64,000 nt of DNA from Vesta saturnalis. Lineage: Eukaryota; Arthropoda; Insecta; Coleoptera; Lampyridae. How positions within the stretch are numbered: position 1 is the first letter of the stretch; each line of letters opens with the position of its first letter. Position numbers and translations under genes: made by a program. Below, piece by piece: positions 10,628 to 21,993 of the stretch. The notes below the pieces were generated by a model. It did no database searches. It saw nothing but the letters and a program-made list of their open reading frames with translations, and was not told the origin of the DNA. The stretch covers positions 1,012,501 to 1,076,500 of the forward strand of contig JARFJB010000749.1 of assembly GCA_036346205.1 (NCBI GenBank), in the 5' to 3' direction.

Positions 10628-10989
10628 AATAGCTAAAAATGGTTTAAATAATTATTAATTTTATTATACAGGTTACTTGGGGATAGAGTTCTATATATTT
10701 AGAATTACATTGGCAAATAAAATAAAAATATTTAACTTTTAATTATTATAAAAATTTAAATCTTTTCGAATCTTTTCGTGACATCAAAAAAAATTTCATT
10801 TCACACATGGAAATGTTCATGGTAATAATTAAATTGTAATTTGTAATTAATAGTTTGAATGTGAAACAGACTTCGTTGGAATTTCCACAAATTACGCATG
10901 CGTTGCGTCCTTGCTAACTTAAATAAATGTAGCCTATCAAAAATTTATTTTATTATTTATTTATTTATTATATTATTATTTTATAATTA

Positions 10990-12830
10990 CACCTGTTCAT
11001 TAATTTTTCAGATATTGATCCATGTTGTCGTACAAACATTTATATACAATCAAACAAAAAACATAAATACAGGACATCAAAAGAATAATCAATGCAATAG
11101 TTGGGTTATGATAGAAAAATTTAACTCACATGTGTTGTTGCAATTTCCAAATAATGGTCACATTAGGCTTGTTCCATATTAACATTGGACGTATACTTCT
11201 TTCCATGTATCGATGATACTGCCTTACTGTTGAAAATGGTGCTGCTTAATTTCCATAACTTCATCCAAATTCATTAACTTGTGATAAATCTTCCTCATGG
11301 TAAATACGATGTACCTACGTAATATGCTCATACACTTTCAAACAAGCACTTTTATTGTACTTGTATATTTAAATGTTGATTTAAATATTTAATAATTTTC
11401 GGATTTAACTTTTTAACTTTTAACTTTATTCTTATATAAAATTTTATATTTACTTGCACTTTTATTTTAGACGCCGATATGAGGTTAAGTTTATTTTATA
11501 ACCTCCATCACTTTAAAAAAATAAACATCACATCCAAAATAACTGAAGGATTTTATTGACAAAAAATGCACATCACCCGATGTTTAAACACGATTTCGAA
11601 ATGAAACAAATACAATATTACCGACAATTATAATCGGTAACCTTAGTTTTAAATTTTGTTATTGGTTAAAACAATTGTTTCTGAAATCTCAACTCTACAT
11701 TTCTCGTGGTTCACATCCGATAATGTTAACGAAAATTTTAACTTACATGTTAACAAAAGCACTACTAGCACTATGACTTGTTAGTCACAAAAATAATAAA
11801 AGTAAGAGAAAGCAAGAGAGAGAAATCATTATACTTTTTCATGGATACCAAATTTTCAATTTCTTTGTACATTACATACAAAAGATCCTAGCATCTGATT
11901 GGTCTAAACAAAATGTTAAATTAACTAAAACATAAATTATGCCATAACTTTTTCAAATCAATTCGGATTCGTTTTTAAATACATTTCTGAAATCAGGGCA
12001 ACGTTCTGCATAAAAGACACCTCACATGCCATACTTTGCTTCAAGAATTTACATTTTGACAAACTAATACCTAACTTTACTAATATCTAACAAATTTTAT
12101 ATTTTACAACTAAACTAATTACATATTCAACTTCTACATAAAAACTGTACAAGAATACACCTATTTCAACCCATTTTAGGTAGTTAACCCAACTTTTCTA
12201 ATTTTATGTTTAACTTACATATTTACTGCTAATTTCTTTGTGAAAATGAGGAAAACCTACCATTATATGCTTTTATAATTTATTCTAAACTTATCTTAAT
12301 CCTATAAAAACTATAAATATGTAAAATTCTTAAATATAGTACTTAACCTAACTTTATATAATTTACTTTTAACTTGCGTTTTAAACGTCTATATCACTTC
12401 AAATGTTTATCTAATATGTCCTTATATATGTCTCTAACACAATCACTGTTTATTTGTACTCCATAGTTCATAATTTTGTCTTTTCACACTTCCATGTTGT
12501 TAACACATTTTGTACATTGTTGTATACAAATTGTATTTATATATTAAATATCACATTGCACAAGTGTTGTTCATGTTCTTAGCTATGTTTCTAAGTCACT
12601 ACCACTTCTTATGCACTTTTTAAACACTTTGTGATTTACCAATATACTGTCTTCGTACCATAACCCTTTTTTATAGTTCGCAGAGTTTATGCATTGTACC
12701 TATTACTATACATATTCTACACATTAGAATTATCGTACTCCATGTAATCAATATCTGTCACGTGTTTAAATTGCTTAAATAAATTGATTTAAATGTGAAA
12801 TTACTTATATATCTTAAACGAAACTAAACG
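10990..12830 (-). repeat. Diverged tandem copy B (~2 kb), partner of 8560-10583
   Basis: Collinear with copy A. The minus-strand motifs are kept: ACCAATCAGA (11895-11904), a TATA-like AAGTATAATG near 11828-11836, a GTAAGTT donor near 11747 and GTGAGTTA near 11128. The distance from TATA to the second donor is about 700 bp in both copies. Overall identity is clearly below that of the recent repeats in this window, so the duplication is old while the motif order has survived. Confidence 0.62.
11828..11904 (-). promoter_or_regulatory. CCAAT plus TATA-like promoter module (copy B)
   Basis: GACCAATCAGATGC on the minus strand, then AAAAAGTATAATGA about 60 bp downstream and a TCTCTCTCTT stretch after it. 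Its TATA is weaker than in copy A. Confidence 0.42.
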
Positions 12831-12974
12831 TACACACTAATATGAATCGTGTTGACCTTTCTAACATGCTACTGGTATAGCTCATTGCTTTTATGAATAT
12901 AACAACCTTGTGCATACCCGCAAAGCCTGTTTTCTTGCATCAAAACCATATTTTTATACTCGTATACTTTCACT

Positions 12975-14215
12975 TTCAATGTCTTCATTTATATTAATAT
13001 CACCCTCTTCTTCTGAAAAATGTTCTCTTGTCACAGTTTTAAAATGTTAGCTTCTTCTGCATTAATAATTTGCAGATCGGTAACAGTTACTGCTTTTCCA
13101 GCTGGACCATTCAGCTTTTTGCTTCGTTTTTCTGTAATAAGTCAGTTGCATCAGTTTTAATGTTGTTTTCAATTATTTGTTCAAATATGCTTCAAGACTA
13201 GTCTTAGATCTGTCGGATATATGCCAGACCCTCTAAACCCTGCAATAATATTATGTTGTATGGTAGGGCCTAGCTGGAGGAGAACCTTACAAAGTAACTT
13301 TGGAAATTCAGTTTTCGGAACACAGCCTCTGTTTTCATTTTCCATGCTGTCAACACCTTTCGCCACTTAATTTTAAGAGGCCTAAAAACCTACATCTAGT
13401 GACTGACAAACATGGGTACTGTTTGGTGGTAAGAGCACAAATTTGATGTTGTGTTGTTGACATTTTGCAGCACTTGTAGTGAAATATGTCAACCCAGGTT
13501 ATCTCAATTATAACTTTTTCTCCATCCAGATTTTTAAAATATGGCAACACTTTATAATATCCAATCTTCAAAAACCACTGCTTCAAACCATCCACTCTTT
13601 GTTCGATTATAGCAGGCCCCAGTAGGTCCACCTTCAAGCCACTTTTGCCTCTTTTACAAGAACAGAGTTTTTACAGGATCGTCTGTTAAGTTTGTTTCAC
13701 CATAATTGATTATTTTATCTAGATCGATACCGTCAAGAGTTTCTTCTAGATAAGAAAAATACTGATTTATTGTATCAGCATTCAAAGTTGCACGTGAACG
13801 TTTTATATTTTCTGACATTCGTACTGATAATTCCTTATGTGTATTTAAAAACTTTGAACCCAGTCAATTCCTGGTAAATTATCGTGAAATATTTGTATTT
13901 GTACACGTTTACGATTCAGATATCCTTGAACCAGTTTTCGAAGATCATAGTCTGTAAATGGTAGATATAAGTTAGCAGCTAACATTGTTGCTTCCACAAT
14001 ACTGTTTTCCTCGGCTGGATTTAAAATTGGGGTTTTCCTTTTCTGTCGGAGTGAGCCCCGTGAAATTTGCTATGCAGAGTGCTTTTGGTACACCAAATCT
14101 TTCTGCTGCATTACGAATGGATAAATGTCCATCAACCACTGCCGCTAATGCATTTTCAAGAGCCTTCGGTGTATAGTTGCTGTAAGCTTTTGCCCCTAAT
14201 GGCCGTTTGTATTTT
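12975..14215 (-). pseudogene. pogo/jerky-type transposase (HTH-psq, CENP-B-like HTH, DDE_1), broken
   Basis: Minus-strand reading gives NYTPKALENALAAV...LSIRNAAERFGVPKA (psq helix-turn-helix, 14170-14080), LQSFLNT-like HKELSVRMSENIKRSRA and NTDTI-like helix, then INYGETNLTDDP (first catalytic region; the usual D is G in the triplet before ETN). Next come LPPNSTHVCQSLDVGF (third catalytic region) in one frame and GFRGSGIYPTDLRLVL (C-terminal signature) in another, and NGPAGKAVTV at the tail. The second catalytic segment is missing. Several frameshifts and stops, including one after TLFL near 13660, make it non-functional. Confidence 0.85.
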
Positions 14216-14626
14216 GGGGTTATTTATCTAATGTCCCAAATTACCCTGAAAATACAAATTTCCACGTGAGTTTTATTATGTCATGTACGCAAGAAATAAT
14301 TTAAAATTATTTTAGATACTGAAATGTATAGGTTATGGGACATCGATTTTAAAGAAAAATACATAGAAAGTGACCTTACCTTATGTAACAGACGACACTT
14401 TCTGGCCTTCGGTATGAGAAACAAAGATTTGTTAAATTACAGTTGATTTTTTCTAATGTTTTAACGTGCAACTGCATACGAATTCTAGTAGCGTAGAATA
14501 AACTCTAACTGTCACTGCTGTCAAAAGGATGAAAGTAGGTACGACAGCATACAAATGGCGGGCTTTTTGAAATATTGCGCTAATGTCTCAAATAACCCCG
14601 CCGTCCCAAATTACCCCAGTCTACGG
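12975..14626 (-). mobile_element. pogo/Tigger-like DNA transposon remnant
   Basis: The higher-coordinate end (14600-14626) reads on the minus strand as GTAGACTGGGGTAATTTGGG, a terminal sequence style typical of pogo/Tigger elements, and GGGTAATTTGGG recurs at about 14233-14245. The matching inverted end was not found near 12.9 kb, so the low-coordinate end is lost or diverged. It encloses a decayed pogo-type transposase. Confidence 0.7.
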
Positions 14627-14922
14627 TACGCATAATCGTACTTTCTGATGGAATTGACCTGTTTTCAAAGGACAAATTTAGAGGAACGCCAAAAAATAAA
14701 TAAAATAACGAAGTTTAGTAATACGATTGATCTTTTCATTCACATAAACGTATTTTACGAGATATCTTGATTTACGTACAATTATTTTTTTCCTTTTTTA
14801 TCCTAACATAACAATTTTCGTCCCAGATTTAAAGAAATTTGTAAAAATAGACATATCAATCCAAAACAAAACTAACATAACCACCCAAATATCAACGAAT
14901 ATTTATTGTTTGGTACATGGGA

Positions 14923-15200
14923 CATGGGCGTAGCCAGCTAAGGGCAGGAGGGCAACTGCCCCTGGGAGAGCAAAAGAATGAAATAATTTTTAAATTTTAA
15001 TAAACAAAAATTAAATCTAAAATATACATATTTTTCTGTTCTGCATATTTTTTTGTTATCTGTTATTAGTTTAATTTAAGTATAATTAAAATCTCAAAGT
15101 TTTGTTTTCATTTGCCTTTTCTTTTTATCCTAAAATTTTAAATTTTGAACGATCATGGACCATGGTTTGCCCCCTGTTATAAATCCTGGCTACGCCCTTG
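14923..15200. mobile_element. Internally deleted hAT derivative (MITE), 278 bp
   Basis: It starts CATGGGCGTAGCCAGC and ends CTGGCTACGCCCTTG, with perfect 8-bp target duplications ACATGGGA at 14915-14922 and 15201-15208. Its left ~145 bp and right ~130 bp match the two ends of the larger hAT element at 20755-25092 almost base for base, and the interior is missing. It is therefore a deletion derivative of that family, mobilised in trans. It lies exactly in the last codons of the Tc1-like transposase. Confidence 0.96.
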
Positions 15201-16060
15201 ACATGGGAAAAAGATGTCGATATCGTGTATTGCCTAGTCTTGCTCTTAACACTGCTTGCAGCCTCTTAGGCATTCCTCTAATCAACTTATCAATGTACTC
15301 TTGGGAAATTTGATCCCATTCCTCCAATAATGCGTTTCTAAGTACTTGTAGGTTCTGAGGTGCAGGATTTATGTGCCGAGTAACGAAGCCTGCAATGTGA
15401 GGTCTCGTATTATCATGCATCAAAAGCGAGTTGTCACTAATACATAATGCGAAAGGCATAGCAAGGGCTTCTAAAATGTCTGTCATATACCTTGCAGCTG
15501 TTAAGGACCCACCTTCTCCAATGTGAAGTTCTGAGCGTGTTCCCAAACAAGTACCACCGCATACCATCAACAATCCCCACATGTTACATTGGGTACATTG
15601 TTACATTGGGTATATCTTTCACCTGATCGTCGCCACACTCTTACTCTTCCATGATTTAGCCGGAGACATAATCTGGACTCATGAGGAAAGAGCACCTGAC
15701 TCCAATTCCTTGTAGACCAACCTCGGTGATTTCAAGCACAAGCCTTACAAGTTACTATGTGTTGTCTAGTTAACAACGGACCTTTGGCAGGTATACGTGA
15801 AACCATTCCTGATTCTCTGGTCCTTTGTTTACCATTTTTCTTCACCTGACGTTCTTGTTGAAAACTATCCCTTGGCCACGACGTCTTGTGTATTTTTCCG
15901 CCTGCCGATGCCGCCGCACAACACCAAAGGTCACTGATTTTGAAACATTCAGCATTTCGGGCACCACTCGATAACTGTATCCACTGTCGATCAGAGTGCC
16001 AGCTCTAGAAACCTCAACTTCAGTAAGATCGCGCAACTTGACTTAAAATTGCTTATTGAG
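15190..16060 (-). pseudogene. Tc1-like transposase, broken
   Basis: The N-terminal HTH part (15842-16036) includes LTEVEVSRAGTLIDSGYSYR and NVSKSVTFGVVRRH. The C-terminal part (15190-15582) includes LLMHDNTRPHIAGFV (second catalytic D in HDN) and LLEEWDQISQEYIDKLIRGM then RYRHLFP. The expected segment with the third catalytic residue (the SPDLNPIE-type block) is absent between HIN and LRNALLEEW, an internal deletion. The middle of the protein is frameshifted. The reading frame originally ended a few codons beyond the point where the hAT derivative inserted. Confidence 0.85.
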
Positions 16061-16282
16061 AGTCAACATTGACATGAACAACAGTTATTTGAAAAGAAAA
16101 ATTAAATTTGTTATAAAAACCTTTAGCACGTCATACACAGGCAAACAAACAAAAAATACACTGCTCCTTGATTAAAAATGAAATATCAACGAATGCGTGG
16201 AAAAATTCGCTTAAGCTGTTGATTTTATAAGATTAACAGTGTTTTCTTTGGCGTTCCCTTAAATTTGTCTATGAGTGTATGA

Positions 16283-16285
<3 letters not shown>

Positions 16286-16351
<66 letters not shown>
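16286..16351. repeat. (TA)n microsatellite
   Basis: About 66 bp of alternating TA between the Tc1-like element and the next TA-flanked element. Confidence 0.97.
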
Positions 16352-16352
<1 letters not shown>

Positions 16353-16537
16353 CGGGTGTCGCAAGCAGGTCGTTCGCCCCAATAACTTTTTTATTTGTTT
16401 ATATAAATAAATAAAATATAGTAAGTAGATATATCAGATAGATCACTTACGGCTCGATAAGTTCGGACCAATAGGAAATATCTTTGAATGTACAGTTTTT
16501 AAATGATTGAAATAAGTTTCAACGTGTAAACGGAAAA

Positions 16538-16609
16538 GCACGGTTGGTCGAGCGGTAGTATTGCTCGCCTAACACGCGGTAGAGGCAGGTTCGATTCCTG
16601 GCTCATGCA
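16538..16609 (+). tRNA. tRNA-like sequence (Val-AAC anticodon position), probably a pseudogene or SINE head
   Basis: A 72-nt segment with a good A box (TGGTCGAGCGG, 16545-16555) and a perfect B box (GGTTCGATTCC, 16588-16598), ending TCATGCA and followed by six Ts (16613-16618), a polymerase III stop. Counting from the first G, AAC falls at positions 34-36 inside a CTAACAC loop, as in Val-AAC tRNA. The acceptor stem has mismatches (GCACGGT against CTCATGC), and the anticodon stem is imperfect. The body also resembles Gly-GCC tRNA outside the loop. It is most likely a decayed tRNA or the head of a tRNA-derived SINE. Confidence 0.55.
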
Positions 16610-16618
16610 ATCTTTTTT

Positions 16619-16725
16619 CTGTTAGGTTAGAGTAGTTTTATTTATGCAATCTACTTTTGTTAGATTACTGTAGTTTTGTGTATCTAAGCTATTTCTGTTA
16701 GGTTACAGTAGTTTTGTTTATGTTT
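16619..16725 (+). repeat. Three copies of a ~36-bp unit (GTTAGGTTACAGTAGTTTTG)
   Basis: CTGTTAGGTTAGAGTAGTTT, TTGTTAGATTACTGTAGTTT and CTGTTAGGTTACAGTAGTTT follow one another at roughly 36-bp spacing, with TTTATGCAATCTACTT-type linkers. Two more copies of the same unit lie at about 30510-30585 in an unrelated small element. Confidence 0.75.
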
Positions 16726-17223
16726 TTTTTCCTATTATAACGTAGATTTTTACACTTAACTACGAAGTTGTCAAGCAAGGAAACGGGTGATTAGTAGGTA
16801 CGCATTTATTGAGATTTAGTCGCAAATGACCAATCTGGATATTTTGATATATTCAATCATTTTCTGTCATTCTCGGTTTGCCCGGAAATTGTTTAATTTT
16901 AGGTAACTGCTGATGTCAAATTAACAATTTTAACCGATTCAAAGCACTCTAGATTGAAATTTAAAAATTTAAATATTTTTAGGTTAGGTGTCAAAAAGTT
17001 ACAAGTGGGGTATTATTATTCTCAGAATGTTGTTTTGTATCAAAATACGCAATAATATGCTGGTTGTATCATTTACAATTAGAAAGTAAGGTCATTTCCG
17101 GGCAAACCGGAAATGACAGAAAACAAATCCAGATTTATCTGACATATGTACCTACCAAATTTCATTTATTTTTATAAACAAATAAAAAGTTATAATAGTG
17201 AACTACCTGCTTGCGACACTCAG

Positions 17224-18299
17224 TATATATACATCCCACTAACATTATTGCGTTCTTTAAAAAACCAATATTACTGCGTCTCCTAGAAATACGTAGTTTA
17301 GAATAAATCTGATGGAGTGTATTGGTTCAAAAGTTAATTTCCTGACGATTGCACTAATCAGAATTAACGTAGCTTAATAAACAACGAATTGTATGAATTT
17401 ACAATTCCCCAGAACTACCAACTCCGTCCAATCAGGTACCACTCATCGTATTCTACTACATCCGGATGTGGTTGCCACATGTATTAACTGTATGTTAAAA
17501 CATTTGTACTACTGCGTCCTTCTGTAATATTACACATGAGTTTTTCATACAATTTAAAAATCAATAGGGTGGAAGCTGTGAGGTGTTTTCTTTGATCAAT
17601 ATTAAGCAAAACATATCTTAACTCGTTCACGGGCAGTTTTTTCACTCTAGCCACATCCCGAAACACGCGTTCTGGTTAGAGAAGATAAATTGTACTTTGG
17701 TATATTTTAATGCTCGTAAATAGTGAACACTATAATATGTTTACAAAACAACACTTGTCCATAATTTAGAGTGACTGCAATAGCTGTCTCTTGCATATAA
17801 AATTATAGATTGCTTGTGATAGTTAAACAAGGGTTATAATTCTCAATTAGACCTCGATCTTGTCCTGATGAAAAGAAAATTTGATGTGGCCAACACATCA
17901 CCTACGGTAGCAACGAGTATATTAGAGAATGAGTGAGACGGTTTAGGTATGGTATTGTTATTTCCTCAAACGCTAAATGTACAAGAACAAGAAAGTAAGT
18001 TTAGTTTCTTTCTTACACCTTAAAAATTATACACCTGAGCAAATTTTTTGACTGTGGAAAAAGTGATATAAGTTGCAGTTTTTTAATAAATTAATTAATT
18101 TTTATGGCTTATTTAACTTCCTATAAACATGTTTCTAAAAAAATTTATTTAAGTTGAACCTGATTAATAGAAAAAAGGCACTAAAACGTTTATTGAAACA
18201 CGAAGACAGAGTTTACACCGAAACCATGCTTCTTTACAAACCTTGTTCTCACTATATATTACGCAACACAAGGTATATGCTTTTAGCTCGTATTTTGCA
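17224..18299. other. No gene recognised
   Basis: AT-rich sequence. The short open frame at 17484-17666 (minus) has no similarity I recognise, so I do not call it a gene. Confidence 0.4.
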
Positions 18300-19080
18300 G
18301 GTAGGTAGTCATTTGTGCCATTGATATTTCGTCTAGGTCATTAATAATATCTACGAAATCAGCTCCAGCTACATGAATTACTTTGACCATCTTCGTCGTT
18401 TAGGTCAAATGCATCATCTATGTCAGCTATACCATCCTTAATCTGTTCGTTATCCACACTACTACGCCATCTGAGTTGTCTAGGATATTTACACAATTGC
18501 ATCTCTACATCATCTACTTTATATCGTCATCTACGTCTCTTGTAATCGTTATCTGTGCCATACGTCGTCTATGCCGTTTTCATTAGCTGTATCTTACATA
18601 CGGTTCGCGCTAGCTATTTCATATACTTCATGTACGTCATCTATGGCGTGTAAGTCATCTACCTGGCATTTAAGTTACTGAGTGATTTAGTTACCTACTG
18701 CCAACTACGCCATCTTCGTATTCACACGATCTACGTCACTTGCGCAACCCTCTGCATTTGCACCATTTACATTATCTACGTATTTGTGCTTCTCTCACAT
18801 TCTATTTTGGGAACGTCCAAAAATAAAATAAGTTTGGTTTTATTTTATTTGATTTTAAGTTATTTACAAGTTCGCTAACCTCGCCATCTACACTACCTCC
18901 ATATCAATGTCATTTCAACACTCTTTGCCATTTGCATTATCTACGTTGTTTATTCATCTATAGCATCTACGTCATTATATTACCACCGTTAATTACGTGT
19001 TCTGCATCATTTGCGTCATCTACGCCATCAGCGACATTTAGACATTCACTCCATATACGCCACCTAGTCATCGCCATTCG
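18300..19080 (+). repeat. Degenerate minisatellite based on GTCATCTACGcc
   Basis: Across roughly 780 bp the motif (G/C)(T/C)CATCTA(C/T)G and its variants (ATCATCTATG, GTCATCTACC, CATCTACGTCAT, GCCATCTTCG, ATTATCTACG) recurs dozens of times, always in the same orientation, in steps of roughly 9-18 bp. It is interrupted by an AT-rich piece near 18805-18870. No reading frame stays open through it. Confidence 0.75.
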
Positions 19081-20746
19081 AGGCATCCGCGTCTTAGAGG
19101 TTATCCTAGTAATTTAATCCTCAAAAAGGTTATAAAATCTTTAAGAGCATAATATTGAACTTATTGGCATTGACACAATTTCTGTAAAAAATTATCCAAT
19201 AGCATCTTGAATTTACTGGCATTGCTTTAAGGTTCAGAATGAATTCAAAACCTAACACTGAAGTTATTTGCAATAACTCAAATCTGATAAATAAATTGAG
19301 CGTCTATTGGTATTCTACGCGGTGTTATGTTAATCATACGGGAGAGGGAGGAATGAAGTTAAGTGTTAAACCATAGTATAGCAGTCAAGCAATAAAATTA
19401 CTCAAATTAGAATTAATGAGCTTTGCGCATTGATGACTCAACCCGTTAATTATACACTGGGAAAGAATCATCAAGAAAACCTAGCTGTTTATTAATCAAT
19501 AGGTAATTTTACATGTAACATTTATAAATCAAAGGAAAATAAATAAAGAAAAGGTTCAACATGCAAATATTTATAAAGCGTACATAATTATAAAGTCAAG
19601 CGATAAATTGACGGTAAAATTAAAAAGCACTTTAGTTACACATAAAAACCATAAAAAACGGTCTAATCACATACAAATGAAACCAAAATCAATTACATAC
19701 AAAAAAAATCAGTTCGTAAACAAAATAATTCTATACAAGCAAGCTAAATTAAGTACTATCAACTACTAAAAATCATTAAAAACGACCTTTTAGAAGTAAG
19801 ATGGAAATAAAACAGTTTAGTTTACAACTGGACAAGGAGTGGTCTACAAATACCCGGCAAGCTATGGCGCGATTGTTTAAGTGACCGGACTAAGGCCGAC
19901 GGCATCTTTTTTTCATAACTCATATTCATCTACACACCTCTTTACTTTTAATACAAAAAATTGTTAATTTAACAGCTATAAAATTAGTGAGTTGAAGTTC
20001 GAAAAATGTTTTTCTTCATCTGGTCATGTGTTTGATAATCCACAAGGGCATTAATAATTGTCAAAATAAATAAATGTAGACTATTGTGTCACGTTTTACT
20101 TGCTGGAATATAATAATCCTTTAATTTGTTACTTGATTTATCACTGTCACAAATACCTAAAAAGTTAGTGAAAGCATCTTAATATCAAGGAGGTTGTGAT
20201 TATTTGTCGATATAAATTTATTACTAAATACAACAAAAAAAGAGAACAACTTGACACTTTTATCTTACTAAACCGAAAACAATCATTTATTTATCGCATC
20301 AAATGGTTTATAATTATTAAATGTAACAAAAAAACGTCTAGTAGTATCCCTCAAGCTCCCGTATTTCCGGCTGAACATACACCGACCAACTTCCTTCTTT
20401 TTACGAACAAGGACCGCTTTCAAACGCTATAAAATACGTATATGAAAAAGCAAAATTGTTACGTGGTAAACATATACCAACCCCTTTTACATTTACCCTC
20501 AAAAGAAAAATTAATTTTTAAAATATTCGTTCACCCGTAGAAATCCCCATATGTACCTACTGAATTTCAGCGCAACAAAAACTGAAACTTAGATTTCGGT
20601 GTAATTTGATCATAACCCTTGTAAGCTGTGATATTCTCTCAAATCTTGTCGGTAGCACCTTTTAGTTATCTTTGATTTCATGTAGATATTAAAATAATTA
20701 AATGTTCTCAGTTAAAACACATTAACTGTTTGGCGCATCTGTGTAC
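19081..20746. other. No gene recognised
   Basis: AT-rich sequence without a supportable coding region. The small open frame at 20196-20432 shows no family signature. Confidence 0.4.
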
Positions 20747-21993
20747 GTTCCTAACATGGGCGTAGCCAGCGAGGGGCAGGAGGCAACTGCCCCCCTGGAA
20801 GAGCAAAATAAATTAAATAATTTTTAAATTTTAATAAACAAAAATTAAACCTAAAATATACATATTTTTCTGTTCTGCATATTTTTTTGTTATCTGTTTT
20901 ATATATTTTGTTTGTTGTTGTGGTCGTTTGGTTGCTTTTATGAATATTTTAAAATCAATTAATAAGCTCTAATAAATAAAATTATTCGCGTGTCCTTTGT
21001 CACTAAAATATATTTCATCAGCAAAAACAAAGCTGTTTGAAAAACTGACAGTGCTAAATATATATTAATAGCGTTTTCGATCTATGCATTTAATGCATTG
21101 GTGCACACCAGAATTGTCCCACACCAGAATTGGATAAAACGAGTGTTCGATTTACTCTCAGGATACGTCAATTTTTAGTGTTCGATTCAACCACTTAACA
21201 GTCGGACATTTTGAGAAAAATGGTAAAAAATTGTCACTTTTTTTGTTTTCATTTACCTACATTTTTTAATCCTATTAATTAATTCAAATAAATTTACTCA
21301 ATAAGTAGTTTTAGTGTGAAATATTTTGAAACATTCAATACACAATCCTACATCAGAATCCGAAATAAATACTCTTATAACGTACGTAAGACCTGCACCA
21401 ACAAGTTAAAACAAAAGTTGCCTGAACGAGACTCGGGATCGTCAGTGTACGCAAAAATGTCACACCCGAGTGCAGTTCGTACAAAACTATCAAGTGGTTA
21501 AAACACAACTTGCTCCAAATCTTAACATAGGACAATATTTTTGCAACAACTATTGAGTTGGTGTGTAAGTGCTCTTGTCTAGCGACAGTGTCCTATTTAA
21601 TAGTGTAACGAAACGCCACTGGTTTTCTTCGAGAAAATCGAGATACAAGTGAGGAATATACAGGAACCGGCGATACGAATGTTCTGGCAATTTCTAGGCT
21701 CAAAAGGGTATATAAAATTGCCTATCCGGCGCGAAGACAGTACAGTACAGTACATAGTGCAGGATACGAAGTTGCATACGGCGAATAAAAAGCGAGGCGC
21801 GAGATTTAAAAGCGGAATAGTTAAAAGTATTGAGAAAGTGAATATTTGTGTTGTTTTGTTAACTTTATTGGTTTTAAATAAAGTTGGTGTGAATAGTTAT
21901 CAGTGTTAAATTATTGCCTGAGAAACAAGAAGGAAAATCCGTAACAATAGTTTTACCACAGAATAAAGAGACAGAAATCACAGAAAAGACAAT

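Larger units (their letters stand above)
14671..16269 (-). mobile_element. Tc1-like DNA transposon remnant, hosting a nested hAT derivative
   Basis: GACAAATTTAGAGGAACGCC at 14671 is the inverted partner of GGCGTTCCCTTAAATTTGTC ending at 16269, giving TIRs of at least 20 bp with one or two mismatches. A TA follows the right end (16270-16271); the left TA duplication is not preserved. Inside are a Tc1-like transposase frame on the minus strand and, near the left end, a 278-bp hAT-derived insertion. Without the insertion the element would be about 1.3 kb, close to the usual Tc1 length. Confidence 0.82.
16352..17223. mobile_element. Non-autonomous TA-flanked element carrying a tRNA-like sequence
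   Basis: The left end GCGGGTGTCGCAAGCAGGT and the right end ACCTGCTTGCGACACTCAG are inverted, and the similarity continues inward through AACTTTTTTATTTGTTTATA (left) versus TATAAACAAATAAAAAGTTA (right), giving TIRs of about 50 bp. Both ends abut TA (16350-16351 and 17224-17225). A second inverted pair lies inside: CGGTTTGCCCGGAAATT near 16875 and CATTTCCGGGCAAACCGGAAATG near 17093. There is no transposase frame. The inserted cargo includes a tRNA-like sequence and three copies of a ~36-bp repeat. Confidence 0.85.

Noticed and set aside
10898..11182. 94-codon plus-strand frame
   Set aside because: It lies in the old non-coding tandem duplication, has low-complexity hydrophobic content, and is not preserved in the partner copy.
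8560..12830. LTR retrotransposon with two LTRs
   Set aside because: The two copies are tandem with almost no interior, no TG...CA ends or primer-binding site were found, and no gag/pol frame lies between them. I keep this only as an alternative.
16538..16609. Functional tRNA-Val (AAC)
   Set aside because: Acceptor-stem mismatches and an imperfect anticodon stem argue against a working tRNA; it is kept as a tRNA-like sequence only.
18300..19080. CRISPR-like array
   Set aside because: The motif is short, degenerate and unevenly spaced, and the genome is eukaryotic.
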